46,148 nt of DNA, taken from NCBI RefSeq assembly GCF_016918545.1, contig NZ_JAFFQC010000029.1:1-46148 (forward strand), written 5' to 3'. Position numbers and translations under genes: made by a program. The DNA comes from Desulfobulbus alkaliphilus. GTDB lineage: Bacteria; Desulfobacterota; Desulfobulbia; Desulfobulbales; Desulfobulbaceae. The notes below the pieces were generated by a model. It made no database searches and had not been told where the DNA came from. It was given only the letters and a program-made list of their open reading frames with translations. Shown here piece by piece: positions 21,794 to 29,827 of this stretch (positions within the stretch are counted from its first letter, which is position 1; the number at the start of each line of letters is the position of its first letter).

Positions 21794-22089
21794 CACTGCA
21801 GACTCATGGCAATCTGCTGCAGGGTCGGGACGATAAAACTTTGCAAGAAAATAATGATCAAAATCAATACCATGGGGCTCAGATCAAGGCCTCCCATGAT
21901 CGGCACAAACCGCCGGATCCGCATCAGCAGCGGTTCCGTCACTTGCCTGAGAAAGCGAACAATGGGATTATAGGGATCCGCATTGACCCAGGTAATGACG
22001 GCACTGGCGATGATCACCCAGATATAGACACTGAGGGCGAAATTGATCAATTTAGCAACGGCGAGAATAAAATTACCAAGTAAAAACAT
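21793..22089 (-). CDS. yggT: YggT family membrane protein
   Basis: A 98-residue protein with two membrane segments. It has the YggT pattern: VYIWVIIASAVITWVNADPY, NPIVRFLRQVTEPLLMRIRR, VPIMGGLDLSPMVLILIIIF. R.L..vTEP.L..IRR..P..GG.DLSP is diagnostic. YggT proteins are linked to cell division/osmotic shock in some bacteria, but the function is poorly defined. It is upstream of the DUF167 gene on the same strand. Its TGA stop overlaps the end of an F3 hairpin. Confidence 0.93.
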   Translation of the reverse strand: MFLLGNFILAVAKLINFALSVYIWVIIASAVITWVNADPYNPIVRFLRQVTEPLLMRIRRFVPIMGGLDLSPMVLILIIIFLQSFIVPTLQQIAMSLQ

Positions 22090-22190
22090 AGTGGTTCCTG
22101 TTGTATCGAACTGGTTTCAATGAAAAAGAAGATGGCTGACCCTGTCAGCAGAGTAACAGGGACAACTCAGGAATCGGCCTCCCTGATGAC

Positions 22191-24137
22191 TCAGGCCACC
22201 CGGCTGCCGGGGGCAATCGGCCCGGCCACGGTGGCCAGGACCAGTTTCTCCGTACCGTCAGGCTGCTCTTCCTTGGCGGCCAACACCATGCCATGGGAGA
22301 GAATGCCCATGAGTTTGGCCGGTTTCAGATTGGCGGCAACGATAACCCGTTGTCCAATGAGGGCCTCGGGGCTGTACTGGGCGGCAATGCCGGCAACAAT
22401 GGTCCGTTCCTCCGGAGCCTTAACGGTCAGTTTCAATAAACGTTCCGATTTAGCGACCTTTTCAGCGGCAACAATTTCCCCGACCCGCAGTTCCACGGTC
22501 TTGAACTGGTCAAAAGTGATCAGCCCAGCTCCATCGCCGGGCGACTCCTTTTTTTTCCCTGGCCCCTTGGGTGCCACCTGGGTCCCATCGGCCGGCGCCT
22601 TTTTCTCCAGACGGGGAAAGAGCTGGGTGCCCTTGTCAATGACAACGCCGGCGGGCAGCCTGTTCCAGCCGCTGATATCGTCGATGGTCACGGCGACAAA
22701 GGATTCGCTCATGCCCAGGGCCGTTGCCATCTTCCCGGCGGTCTCCGGCATAACCGGCTTGAGGACTACGGTGATCTTCCACAGGGCCTCGCCGAGAAAC
22801 GAGAGCACTGTCTGCAACCGCTCGGCCTGGCGGGGATTTTTCGCCAGTTCCCAGGGGGCGTTATTGACGATGTACCGGTTGAGCAGGCCGATAACCTCCC
22901 AGATCGCCTGCAAGGCGCGATGGAAACGGAATCCATCCATGTTGTCACGGTACTGGACCATCATGGCCGACATGGCGCTCATCAGCTCCTGATCATCCGG
23001 GGTGCACGCCGCCTCGGCTTCGCGGACCGGCATACGGCCATCGGCATACTTATCGATCATGGTCAGGGACCGGGAAAACAGATTGCCCAGATCATTGGCC
23101 AGGTCGGAATTGTGCCGGGCCAGGATGGCATCGCTGGAAAAAGAGGCATCGAGACCGAAACTCATCTCCCGGAGAACAAAGTAGCGAACCGTATCGACCC
23201 CGTGGGTGGCAACCAGTTCCACGGGCCGGATCACATTGCCCAGGGACTTGGACATCTTGGTGGCGTCCACGTTCCAGTACCCATGGACATGGAGACGTTT
23301 GAACGGAGCCAGCCCCATGGCCCGGAGCATGGTCGGCCAGTAGATGGCGTGGGGTTTGAGGATATCCTTGGCAATGACATGCTCGGCCTCGGCCCAGTAT
23401 CGCGGGAAATCAGGGCCATCGGGATAGCCGATGCCGGTGAGATAGTTGATCAGGGCATCAAACCAGACATAGGTGACGAACTTTTCATCAAAAGGCAGCG
23501 GCACCCCCCAGGTCAGGCGGGAGGTGGGCCTGGAAATGCAGAGATCCTCCAGCGGTTCGGAAAGAAAGGAGAGAACCTCGTTGCGGTACCGCTCCGGAGT
23601 GATGAACTCCGGATTGCGGTGAATATGCTCAATGAGCCACTCCTGATAATTGGACATCCGGAAAAAGTAATTCTGCTCGTTGATCAGCTTCGGTGGGGCT
23701 TGATGATCAGGACAGTTGCCCTCCACCAGCTCCTTTTCGGTGAGGAAACGTTCACAGCCCTGGCAGTACAATCCTTCATATTCACTGAAATAAATATCAC
23801 CCCGGTCGTGCACCAGCTGGAGAATACCCTGAACAGTGCGGACATGGACCGGATCGGTGGTGCGGATGATGTGGTCCGGTTGGATGGCAAGATGTGGCCA
23901 GGTCTCGGCAAAGGCGGCGGCTATCCGGTCGGCATACTGCCGGGGTGTTTCCCCGGCCTTGGCCGCGGCCTCGGCGATCTTTTCGCCATGTTCGTCGGTC
24001 CCGGTCTGAAAACGGACCTCATCACCGCAAAGCCTGCGGAAACGGCTGTAGACATCGGTGACAATGGTGGTGTAGGCATGCCCCAGATGGGGCAGGGCAT
24101 TGACATAATAAATCGGGGTAGTGACGTAGGTGGTCAT
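22191..24137 (-). CDS. metG: Methionyl-tRNA synthetase
   Basis: A 648-residue class I aminoacyl-tRNA synthetase. The HIGH motif is HLGH at residues 17-20, and KMSKS (DATKMSKSLGN) is near residue 293. Between them is a single metal knuckle (GLYCQGCERF ... GNCPDHQ). An anticodon-binding helical domain follows, then a lysine/proline linker (APKGPGKKKESPG). The C-terminal tRNA-binding OB domain is FDQFKTVELRVGEIVAAEKV through GILSHGMVLAAK. It charges initiator and elongator tRNA with Met. It lies downstream of ricT on the same strand, with a truncated F2 element just upstream of its ATG. Confidence 0.97.
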   Translation of the reverse strand: MTTYVTTPIYYVNALPHLGHAYTTIVTDVYSRFRRLCGDEVRFQTGTDEHGEKIAEAAAKAGETPRQYADRIAAAFAETWPHLAIQPDHIIRTTDPVHVRTVQGILQLVHDRGDIYFSEYEGLYCQGCERFLTEKELVEGNCPDHQAPPKLINEQNYFFRMSNYQEWLIEHIHRNPEFITPERYRNEVLSFLSEPLEDLCISRPTSRLTWGVPLPFDEKFVTYVWFDALINYLTGIGYPDGPDFPRYWAEAEHVIAKDILKPHAIYWPTMLRAMGLAPFKRLHVHGYWNVDATKMSKSLGNVIRPVELVATHGVDTVRYFVLREMSFGLDASFSSDAILARHNSDLANDLGNLFSRSLTMIDKYADGRMPVREAEAACTPDDQELMSAMSAMMVQYRDNMDGFRFHRALQAIWEVIGLLNRYIVNNAPWELAKNPRQAERLQTVLSFLGEALWKITVVLKPVMPETAGKMATALGMSESFVAVTIDDISGWNRLPAGVVIDKGTQLFPRLEKKAPADGTQVAPKGPGKKKESPGDGAGLITFDQFKTVELRVGEIVAAEKVAKSERLLKLTVKAPEERTIVAGIAAQYSPEALIGQRVIVAANLKPAKLMGILSHGMVLAAKEEQPDGTEKLVLATVAGPIAPGSRVA

Positions 24138-24154
24138 GGTAGCTATGTTTCCTG

Positions 24155-24272
24155 CCTGAATCCGTGACGGCTGGACTCTGACTCTTGTTTTGGGTATATC
24201 TTGCTGTAATCAGATTGTAATTGGATTTGAACCCTTGATAATACCCTTCACCAGCCGTCCTACGGATTCAGG
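24155..24272 (+). mobile_element. F2 element, central palindrome deleted (118 bp)
   Basis: CCTGAATCCGTGACGGCTGG ... CACCAGCCGTCCTACGGATTCAGG in outline. Both termini and the GGCTGG/CCAGCC stem are kept; the ~110-bp inner palindrome is missing. It lies between ricT and metG, 17 nt upstream of the metG ATG. Confidence 0.8.
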
Positions 24273-24369
24273 TTCTGATCTGTACCGGCAACGGCCCGCG
24301 GCTGCGGCTGCAACCGTTCGTCCATGGGCCGGGCACATCGGCCGCGGCGAACAGCGTGCACGCTGGGTG

Positions 24370-25353
24370 CTATTCGTCTTCGTTGTGATCCTGCATGCCC
24401 CAGATATCGATGGATCGCTGTCGAGCGGATCCGCCGCCTTTTTTCCCCTGGCCCTTGCGGCTGCTCACTTTGGGCAGCGGGTCCGCCGCCTGCCACTCTT
24501 CTTCGGTGAATAAGCGTTCCTCTCCGCCCGAAACCGCGGCCACTTTGCCCAGCAGGGGAATCTGCCGGGTAACGAGGTATTTTTTGCCCTCGAACTGGAT
24601 GGTGCGACCGACCCGGGGCATACCTTTTTTCATGACCCGATAGACATCGTATTCATAGGTGAGGCAGCAGAGCAGGCGGTTGCACAACCCGGAGATTTTG
24701 GCCGGATTGAGCGGCAGATCCTGGGTTTTGGCCATTTTGATCGACACGGAATCAAACTTGACCAGGAAAGAGGTACAGCAGAGTTCACGGCCACAGGCAC
24801 CGAGTCCACCGGTCATCTGGGTTTCATGGCGGACCCCTATCTGGCGCATCTCCACGCGGGTACGAAATTCCTGGACAAGGGCCTTGACCAGCTCCCGGAA
24901 ATCGACCCGGCTTTCGGCGGTAAAATAAAAAATGATTTTCGAGCCGTTAAAAAACCGCTCCACCCGGACAAGATGCATGGACAGGCCGAGCTGCTCCACC
25001 TTGGCACGGCAAAGGCGAAAGGCATCCTGTTCCTGCAGAGGCAGCAGCCGATATTTCTCCAGCTCCTCAGCATTGGCCCGCCGCAGAATCCGCAGAGGAG
25101 CTTTACGCTTGCACCAGGCCGCTTCCACCCCAAAACAGCGGTTCATGACCATGGCCGGCTCGCCTCCCTGTTCGGTACGGACCATGACCCGCTCTCCCGC
25201 AACCAGATCGGCGAGGGTCGTCTCGGCGGTATGCTCCTGCCCCTGTTCCCGGAAACGGATTTTATAATACGCGCGGATCTCCTGATCGCCGGCGTCTTCA
25301 TCATCGCGGGAAGGGTCGGCGCTCGGTTGCGGTTCGTTCTGTTGAACTTTCAT
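24370..25353 (-). CDS. ricT: RicT/PSP1-domain protein (YaaT-like)
   Basis: A 327-residue protein with the PSP1 C-terminal domain. The conserved core is LVRVERFFNGSKIIFYFTAE, RVDFRELVKALVQEFRTRVE, RQIGVRHETQMTGGLGACGRELCC in outline, and GLCNRLLCCLTYEYDVY. The Cys-rich pairs (CGRELCC, NRLLCC) are the [4Fe-4S] ligands proposed for RicT. In Bacillus, RicT works in RNA maturation with RicA and RicF. In deltaproteobacteria the gene commonly sits between holB and metG, as here. The acidic N-terminus and basic C-terminal tail (RKGQGKKGGGSARQRS) are variable. Confidence 0.9.
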   Translation of the reverse strand: MKVQQNEPQPSADPSRDDEDAGDQEIRAYYKIRFREQGQEHTAETTLADLVAGERVMVRTEQGGEPAMVMNRCFGVEAAWCKRKAPLRILRRANAEELEKYRLLPLQEQDAFRLCRAKVEQLGLSMHLVRVERFFNGSKIIFYFTAESRVDFRELVKALVQEFRTRVEMRQIGVRHETQMTGGLGACGRELCCTSFLVKFDSVSIKMAKTQDLPLNPAKISGLCNRLLCCLTYEYDVYRVMKKGMPRVGRTIQFEGKKYLVTRQIPLLGKVAAVSGGEERLFTEEEWQAADPLPKVSSRKGQGKKGGGSARQRSIDIWGMQDHNEDE

Positions 25354-25654
25354 TCTTTTTTATATGTAAATCATGCCAGTTGCATGTTTTTCTTTTTCAG
25401 GAACACCTGGTGACCTGGACCTGAATATTCACGACCCGTGCAGCACCTTAAGTACCGTAAGCACCTTATAGTCTTGTGGCCAAGAGAGCTGTCGAACAAA
25501 TGGATCAAGCAATATCGCCCACAGGGGTGGGCTCCTACGGATCCAGGTACGGTACATTTGCGAGGATTGGTTCATCAAACTGGCTCAACCCCGAAATCGA
25601 TACCGTTTCCCTTGTCATGGAGAAGAGGACCCGCTGGTCGCCGCATTGCAGTCA
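25354..25654. other. Intergenic region between holB and ricT
   Basis: No gene is apparent. It contains a REP-like palindrome (25514-25538) and, further right, an F2 element. The short blocks CACCTTAAGTACCGTAAG look like weak direct repeats. Confidence 0.5.
25514..25538 (-). repeat. REP-like palindrome of the GTAGGAGC type
   Basis: On the minus strand it reads GTAGGAGCCCACCCCTGTGG then GCGAT. GCCCAC (25517-25522) pairs with GTGGGC (25527-25532). The GTAGGAGC head is like REPs of Pseudomonas and relatives. A single copy is seen here. Confidence 0.6.
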
Positions 25655-25871
25655 CCTGAATCCGTGACGGCTGGATCTTGTGTTGGATATATCATTTTGC
25701 AATAACATTATAATTGCAGCTGATCCCTTGAAAATACCTTGCACCAGCCGCCCTTCGGGGCATCCGTCCGCACGCCATCTTCATTGCCCGTAACCGTCCG
25801 ATAAAGAATACTTTAATCGAAAGGTTACGAACAAGGAAGCTGACGTACGGACGAACGCTCACGGATTCAGG
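25655..25871 (+). mobile_element. F2 element, full length (217 bp)
   Basis: CCTGAATCCGTGACGG to CGCTCACGGATTCAGG, with the internal stem ACCGTCCGATAAAG/CTTTAATCGAAAGGT and the CGCCCTTCGGGGC hairpin. Its right end overlaps the last codons of holB on the minus strand. Confidence 0.88.
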
Positions 25872-26835
25872 AATCAAAGAGGTCCAGAAGCAGCACTTCA
25901 CAGATCAAAGCGCGATTGCAATTTCTTGCCAGAGCCTGTTCCAGCAGGCTGATGGTGGCCATCTTAGCAGATAGCTGCTGCAAATTCCAGCGTTCTCTTG
26001 CCCGCAGGGCTTCCGGAGGGCCAATGGCTGAAACGGCTGCAGCCATGCAGTTTTTCAGGAATATCTTCACCAGCGTCAAAAGCGGTTCAAGCCTCTCTTT
26101 GCTGTCGCTGAGCCGGGTGGCGAAAGCCAGGGCCTGCTCCACTCTTTCCGCGGGACTCCCGTCGCCGGCAAGCACTGCATCGAGCAGCGCATAATACAGT
26201 TCGAGGACGCCGCCGGTTTCCATGGTCAGGGCCTGCCCGGGACAACCGTCGGCAAGAGTTGCCAGAGACAGGGCGGCGGTCCGGTCCATCTCTGGGCGAT
26301 GACGCACGATGATCGTCGCCGCCAATTCCGTGGGCAGGGGCGAAAAGGGGATGACCTGGCACCGGGAAACAATGGTGCCCAGGAGCGCTCCGGTGGCGTT
26401 GCCGATCAGCAGCAGCAGGTTGCCCGGGGGTGGCTCTTCAAGGATTTTGAGCAGACTGTTACCGGCTTCCCTGCGCATGGTCTGGACGTCATCGAGGAGA
26501 ACGACACGCCGGCTGCTTTCAAGCGGAGCAAAGGTCAGCGCCTTTTTCAGGGTACGGATCTGCTCGATTTTTATGGCAGCGCCATCGGGACGGATGCGCA
26601 TGAAATCGGGATGATTTCCGGAACGGAACTTGATGCAGCCGGGACAGGAACCACAGGCCTCATCGGCAACGGGTTGTCGGCATAAGAGCACCGCGGCCAG
26701 GTCCAGGGCGGTGGTGGTTTTTCCCACCCCGTCCGGGCCGGCAAAAAGGTAGGCATGGGCGAGGCGGCCGCTGGCCAGGGCTCTGCGCAACAGGGTCTGA
26801 GCCTTGACCTGACCGAGTATTTCCGCAAACGGCAT
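25867..26835 (-). CDS. holB: DNA polymerase III delta' subunit
   Basis: A 322-residue AAA+ clamp-loader subunit. Seen are the start FAEILGQVKAQTLLRRAL, the P-loop AGPDGVGKTTTAL, a zinc knuckle (CRQPVADEACGSCPGC), RRVVLLDDVQTMRREAGNSL, LLKILEEPPPG and the SRC motif TIVSRCQ. Intact Walker A is unusual for E. coli delta' but common elsewhere. It loads the sliding clamp during replication. It starts 3 nt after the YhaM-like gene. The C-terminus ends LLLDLFDS, and the stop TGA is the third to fifth base of an F2 terminus (CCTGAATCC), so the original end may have been trimmed. Confidence 0.93.
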   Translation of the reverse strand: MPFAEILGQVKAQTLLRRALASGRLAHAYLFAGPDGVGKTTTALDLAAVLLCRQPVADEACGSCPGCIKFRSGNHPDFMRIRPDGAAIKIEQIRTLKKALTFAPLESSRRVVLLDDVQTMRREAGNSLLKILEEPPPGNLLLLIGNATGALLGTIVSRCQVIPFSPLPTELAATIIVRHRPEMDRTAALSLATLADGCPGQALTMETGGVLELYYALLDAVLAGDGSPAERVEQALAFATRLSDSKERLEPLLTLVKIFLKNCMAAAVSAIGPPEALRARERWNLQQLSAKMATISLLEQALARNCNRALICEVLLLDLFDS

Positions 26836-26838
26836 GAC

Positions 26839-27927
26839 TCAAAACAAGGTTCGCTGCCGTACCGGCAGTTCGGTTGGTACCGCTTCCCGCACCGGCGAAC
26901 GGCCGGATCCACGCCCTGTCCCCGCGCCGATCTCCTCCCCTGGGCCGGTGTTCTCACCGTCCTCATTGCCCCGCAGATAGAGGTACCGTTCCAGATGCCG
27001 CTGATACTCGGTCCATTGGCAACCGCTGCCGGACATTTTCCGCCGTAATTCATCCATGGTGCTCATCTTGGCGTCCATATCGTCGAGGTGGTGCAGGAGA
27101 ATGGCCTCGGGGGTCATCGGCAGCACCGGCGAACCGTAGGCGAGTTGGCCGTGATGACTGAGAATGATATGCACCAGCTGATCCACCTGGTCACTGCTAA
27201 CAGCCGACACTTTCTCCGCTGCCCGGCGCACCAGTTCCACGCCAAGAACGATATGGCCGACCAGACGACCACGGTCGGTATAGTTGAAGGGTGGCCGGGT
27301 GTACTCGTACTCGTCGATTTTAGCCAGATCATGGAGCAGGGCCCCGGCCAGGAGGAGATCCCGGTCCAGGAGCGGATAATGGCGGACGCACTGTTCGGCC
27401 ATGGCGGCCACCGACAAGGTGTGTTCCATCAGGCCACCGAGATAGGCATGATGCAGTCGCTTCGCCGCCGGAGCCCGTTGAAATCGCTCGAGAATATCCC
27501 CCTGGAATATTTCCTGGAGCAGAGCCTTGATCGCCCCATCGCCGATCCCGTTGATAACGGCCGCGAGTTCACGGGCCATTTCCGTTGAGGACCGCCGGCT
27601 TGCCGGCATGAAATCACCGGGATTGATCCGGTTTTCCGCCACCGGCTGGAGCCCACTCACCCCAAGCTGCAACTGCTCGCGAAAGGGTCTGGCCACCGCC
27701 TGGACCCGGATAAACGCACCTTCCTCGACCAACGGATCGAACTGGAGGGCATTGTCCCAGACCCTGGCTTCGATCTCACCGGTTTTGTCCATAAGCCCCA
27801 GGGCAAGGTACGGTTTGCCTGCCTTGGTCTCGGCCAGGGTCTTCCTGGCAACAAGAAAAACCTCCTCAAGCTGCTGCCCGGCGGTCAACTGGGAAACAAA
27901 AATATGTTTTTCATTGTTTCTGTCCAT
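26839..27927 (-). CDS. yhaM: YhaM-like OB-fold/HD-domain 3'-5' exoribonuclease
   Basis: A 362-residue protein. The N-terminal OB fold is HIFVSQLTAGQQLEEVFLVA, then GKPYLALGLMDKTGEIEARV. The HD domain is HHAYLGGLMEHTLSVAAMAE, LLLAGALLHDLAKIDEY, then GHIVLGVELVRR and HIILSHHGQLAYGSP. The H...HD...H-H...D set is complete (LHHLDDMDAKM), so a metal-dependent 3'-5' exoribonuclease is expected, as in YhaM/CBF1. The C-terminal tail (GENTGPGEEIGAGTGRG) is low-complexity. The start at MDRNNEKHIF is preferred over an upstream ATG because of GGAAG before it; this choice is uncertain. It heads an operon with holB. Confidence 0.85.
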   Translation of the reverse strand: MDRNNEKHIFVSQLTAGQQLEEVFLVARKTLAETKAGKPYLALGLMDKTGEIEARVWDNALQFDPLVEEGAFIRVQAVARPFREQLQLGVSGLQPVAENRINPGDFMPASRRSSTEMARELAAVINGIGDGAIKALLQEIFQGDILERFQRAPAAKRLHHAYLGGLMEHTLSVAAMAEQCVRHYPLLDRDLLLAGALLHDLAKIDEYEYTRPPFNYTDRGRLVGHIVLGVELVRRAAEKVSAVSSDQVDQLVHIILSHHGQLAYGSPVLPMTPEAILLHHLDDMDAKMSTMDELRRKMSGSGCQWTEYQRHLERYLYLRGNEDGENTGPGEEIGAGTGRGSGRSPVREAVPTELPVRQRTLF

Positions 27928-28001
27928 TGCTTCCTTTTCCTCCATCTGCCTACCGATCCGGTCAACCGCTCCCGGGGTACTCATCAGGGTGCACCTGCCC
28001 C

Positions 28002-28095
28002 CCCTGAATCGGCCCTGGGTCCATGAAAATTCATCCGTGCGTGCGTCAGCTTTATGCTTCTGTACGGTACCCTTGGCTCATTGCCGTCTTTCGAG
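28002..28095. mobile_element. Decayed F2 remnant
   Basis: CCTGAATC, then TTCATCCGTGCGTGCGTCAG and CTTCTGTACGGT, resembling half of the F2 inner palindrome. It lies in the divergent region between the YhaM-like and amidohydrolase genes. Confidence 0.45.
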
Positions 28096-28172
28096 TATAG
28101 TGGCTCCGCCTTCCGGCTCCATGGGCCGGTCCACCTGTGATACACCATCACTCCCTGCCAGTGCAAGAAGTT

Positions 28173-29477
28173 ATGAAAATAGACCTGCTGGTCACCAACT
28201 GCACCCTCCTGCCCCTCCCGGGAACGCAGGAAATCATTGCCCGGGGCTTTGTCGCCATCACCGGCGGCGACATCACCGCCATCGGACCGATGGACCAATG
28301 CCCTCCAGTCGGCACTGGGACAATGCTCGACGGACAAGGACAACTGGTCCTGCCCGGTCTGGTCAACGGCCATTGCCATGCCCCCATGATCCTGTTTCGC
28401 GGCCTGGCCGATGACCTTGCCCTGTCCTCATGGTTGCAGGACCACATCTTCCCCGCCGAAGCGCGGCTGGTCAACCCGGCCATGGTCTATCCCTGCACTA
28501 AACTGGCCGCCGCCGAGATGCTGCTGGCCGGAATCACCTGCGTAGCCGACGGGTATTTTTTCGAAGCAGACGTTGCCCAGGCCTGTGCCGAAGTCGGACT
28601 CCGCTGCGTTGCCGCCCAGGGAATCATTGACTTCCCTGCCCCCGGTGTGGCCGATCCAAGAGACAATATCGCCGTGGCAACCACATTTCTCGACCAATGG
28701 CAGGGTCGAGACCCCCTGATCAAACCAGCGCTTTTCGCCCATTCCCCTTACACCTGCTCGCCCCGCACCCTTACCCGAGCCAAGGAACTGGCCCGCCAAT
28801 ACCGGACTTCGCTTTTCATCCATGTTGCGGAAACAAAAGGTGAGATCGAGCAGATCAGCACTCCCCTTGCCGCCTCCCCGATCCGCCATCTCGATGCCCT
28901 CGGTCTGCTCGACCGGGAGACTGTCTGCGTCCATTGTGTCTGGGCGGATGAAGAGGACCTTGACCTTCTTGCCCGGAGGGAGGCAGGAGTGATTATCTGC
29001 CCGCAGAGTCATCTTAAACTGGCCTCCGGTCGGGCACCGCTCCCATCCATGCTGGCCAGAAACATCCGGGTAGGCCTGGGCACCGATGGAGCAGCCTCCA
29101 ACAACAGCCTCGACCTGTTCCGGGAAATGGATCTGGCCGCCAAAATGTACAAAATCCTGCCCCCGGATCCGGTGGCGGTCCCGGCCCAGCGCATCCTTGA
29201 CCTTGCCCTCCGCGGCACCGCCGAAGTCATCGGCCTGCATCCGGGCTCCGGCATGCTGGCCCCGGGCAGTCCCGCCGATCTGATTTTGCTTGATACCAAT
29301 CGCCCGAATCTCCAGCCCTGGTACAGCAGTGATCTCCTTGTGTACAGCGGCTGTGCCGCGGCTGTCCGTAGCGTCATCGTCGACGGTCGCCTGGTGGTTC
29401 ACGAACGAAAATTGCTGACCATCGACCTTGCCGAAACCATGACCCAGGTTAATCGTCTCGCCAGCAGAACGAGTTAA
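28173..29477 (+). CDS. mtaD: Amidohydrolase, MTA/SAH deaminase type
   Basis: A 434-residue amidohydrolase. The metal motif is VLPGLVNGHCHAPMILFRGL. Other conserved blocks are SWLQDHIFPAEA, FAHSPYTCSPRTL, LFIHVAETKGEIE, VCVHCVWADEEDL, ICPQSHLKLASG and GLGTDGAASNNSLDLF. The order H.H, HVAET, H.SHLKL, GTDGAASNN is that of 5'-methylthioadenosine/S-adenosylhomocysteine deaminases. They make the inosine analogues for methionine-cycle recycling. Related guanine or chlorohydrolases are possible, so substrate is inferred. The start at MKIDLLVTNC fits the family; the ribosome binding site is weak. Confidence 0.88.
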   Translation: MKIDLLVTNCTLLPLPGTQEIIARGFVAITGGDITAIGPMDQCPPVGTGTMLDGQGQLVLPGLVNGHCHAPMILFRGLADDLALSSWLQDHIFPAEARLVNPAMVYPCTKLAAAEMLLAGITCVADGYFFEADVAQACAEVGLRCVAAQGIIDFPAPGVADPRDNIAVATTFLDQWQGRDPLIKPALFAHSPYTCSPRTLTRAKELARQYRTSLFIHVAETKGEIEQISTPLAASPIRHLDALGLLDRETVCVHCVWADEEDLDLLARREAGVIICPQSHLKLASGRAPLPSMLARNIRVGLGTDGAASNNSLDLFREMDLAAKMYKILPPDPVAVPAQRILDLALRGTAEVIGLHPGSGMLAPGSPADLILLDTNRPNLQPWYSSDLLVYSGCAAAVRSVIVDGRLVVHERKLLTIDLAETMTQVNRLASRTS

Positions 29478-29495
29478 CGGTGAAGTTGCGACAAT

Positions 29496-29536
29496 CCTTA
29501 AATCCGTGAGCGCTGGCCAACGCTCACGGATTCAGG
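29496..29536. mobile_element. Miniature F2 element (41 bp)
   Basis: AAATCCGTGAGCG-CTGGCCAA-CGCTCACGGATTCAGG: two F2 termini facing each other with an 8-nt gap, 18 nt after the mtaD stop. It can also fold as a simple hairpin. Confidence 0.75.
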
Positions 29537-29550
29537 TAACAGGTATATCC

Positions 29551-29579
29551 TTGTCAAATATTTTTTTTTCCCCTACAGT
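29551..29579 (+). promoter_or_regulatory. Sigma-70-like promoter for the channel operon
   Basis: TTGTCA (29551-29556), 17 bp including a T-run, then TACAGT (29574-29579). It lies 45 nt before the small coupled gene. Confidence 0.5.
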
Positions 29580-29623
29580 GGCCGCTGTCGCAATTTCTTT
29601 TTCTGTTTCCGTCATCAACTCTC

Positions 29624-29827
29624 ATGGATCACTACTGCCGTCAATTCAGACACCTGATGCTGTTGGTGCTGCGTCTGATCCTTTGTATCGGCTGCGGTTG
29701 CAGCCTGCTCCTCCTTGCCTGGAGCACTGAAGCCCCGGCAAGGCCAACCAAGAAGAAAACCGCACTGATCGAAGTCACCAGCGAACAGGGCGCCCGTATT
29801 GAGGCCTGGATGTCTCTGCAGCCATGA
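29624..29827 (+). CDS. Small signal-anchored protein coupled to the K+ channel
   Basis: A 67-residue protein, not recognised. The N-terminal half is hydrophobic (LMLLVLRLILCIGCGCSLLL) and acts as a signal or anchor. The C-terminal part is polar (TKKKTALIEVTSEQGARIEA). Its stop overlaps the start of the K+ channel gene (ATGA), which argues for a real, cotranslated gene, possibly an accessory subunit. The ribosome binding site is weak. Function is unknown. Confidence 0.5.
   Translation: MDHYCRQFRHLMLLVLRLILCIGCGCSLLLLAWSTEAPARPTKKKTALIEVTSEQGARIEAWMSLQP

Noticed and set aside
19740-21800. CRISPR-like array from repeated AAAATTAGGGACACTTCC units
   Set aside because: The units are paired as inverted arms of three separate hairpins, not as regularly spaced direct repeats.
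22920-24167. A 415-codon plus-strand open frame across metG
   Set aside because: It is a shadow of the well-supported methionyl-tRNA synthetase on the other strand.
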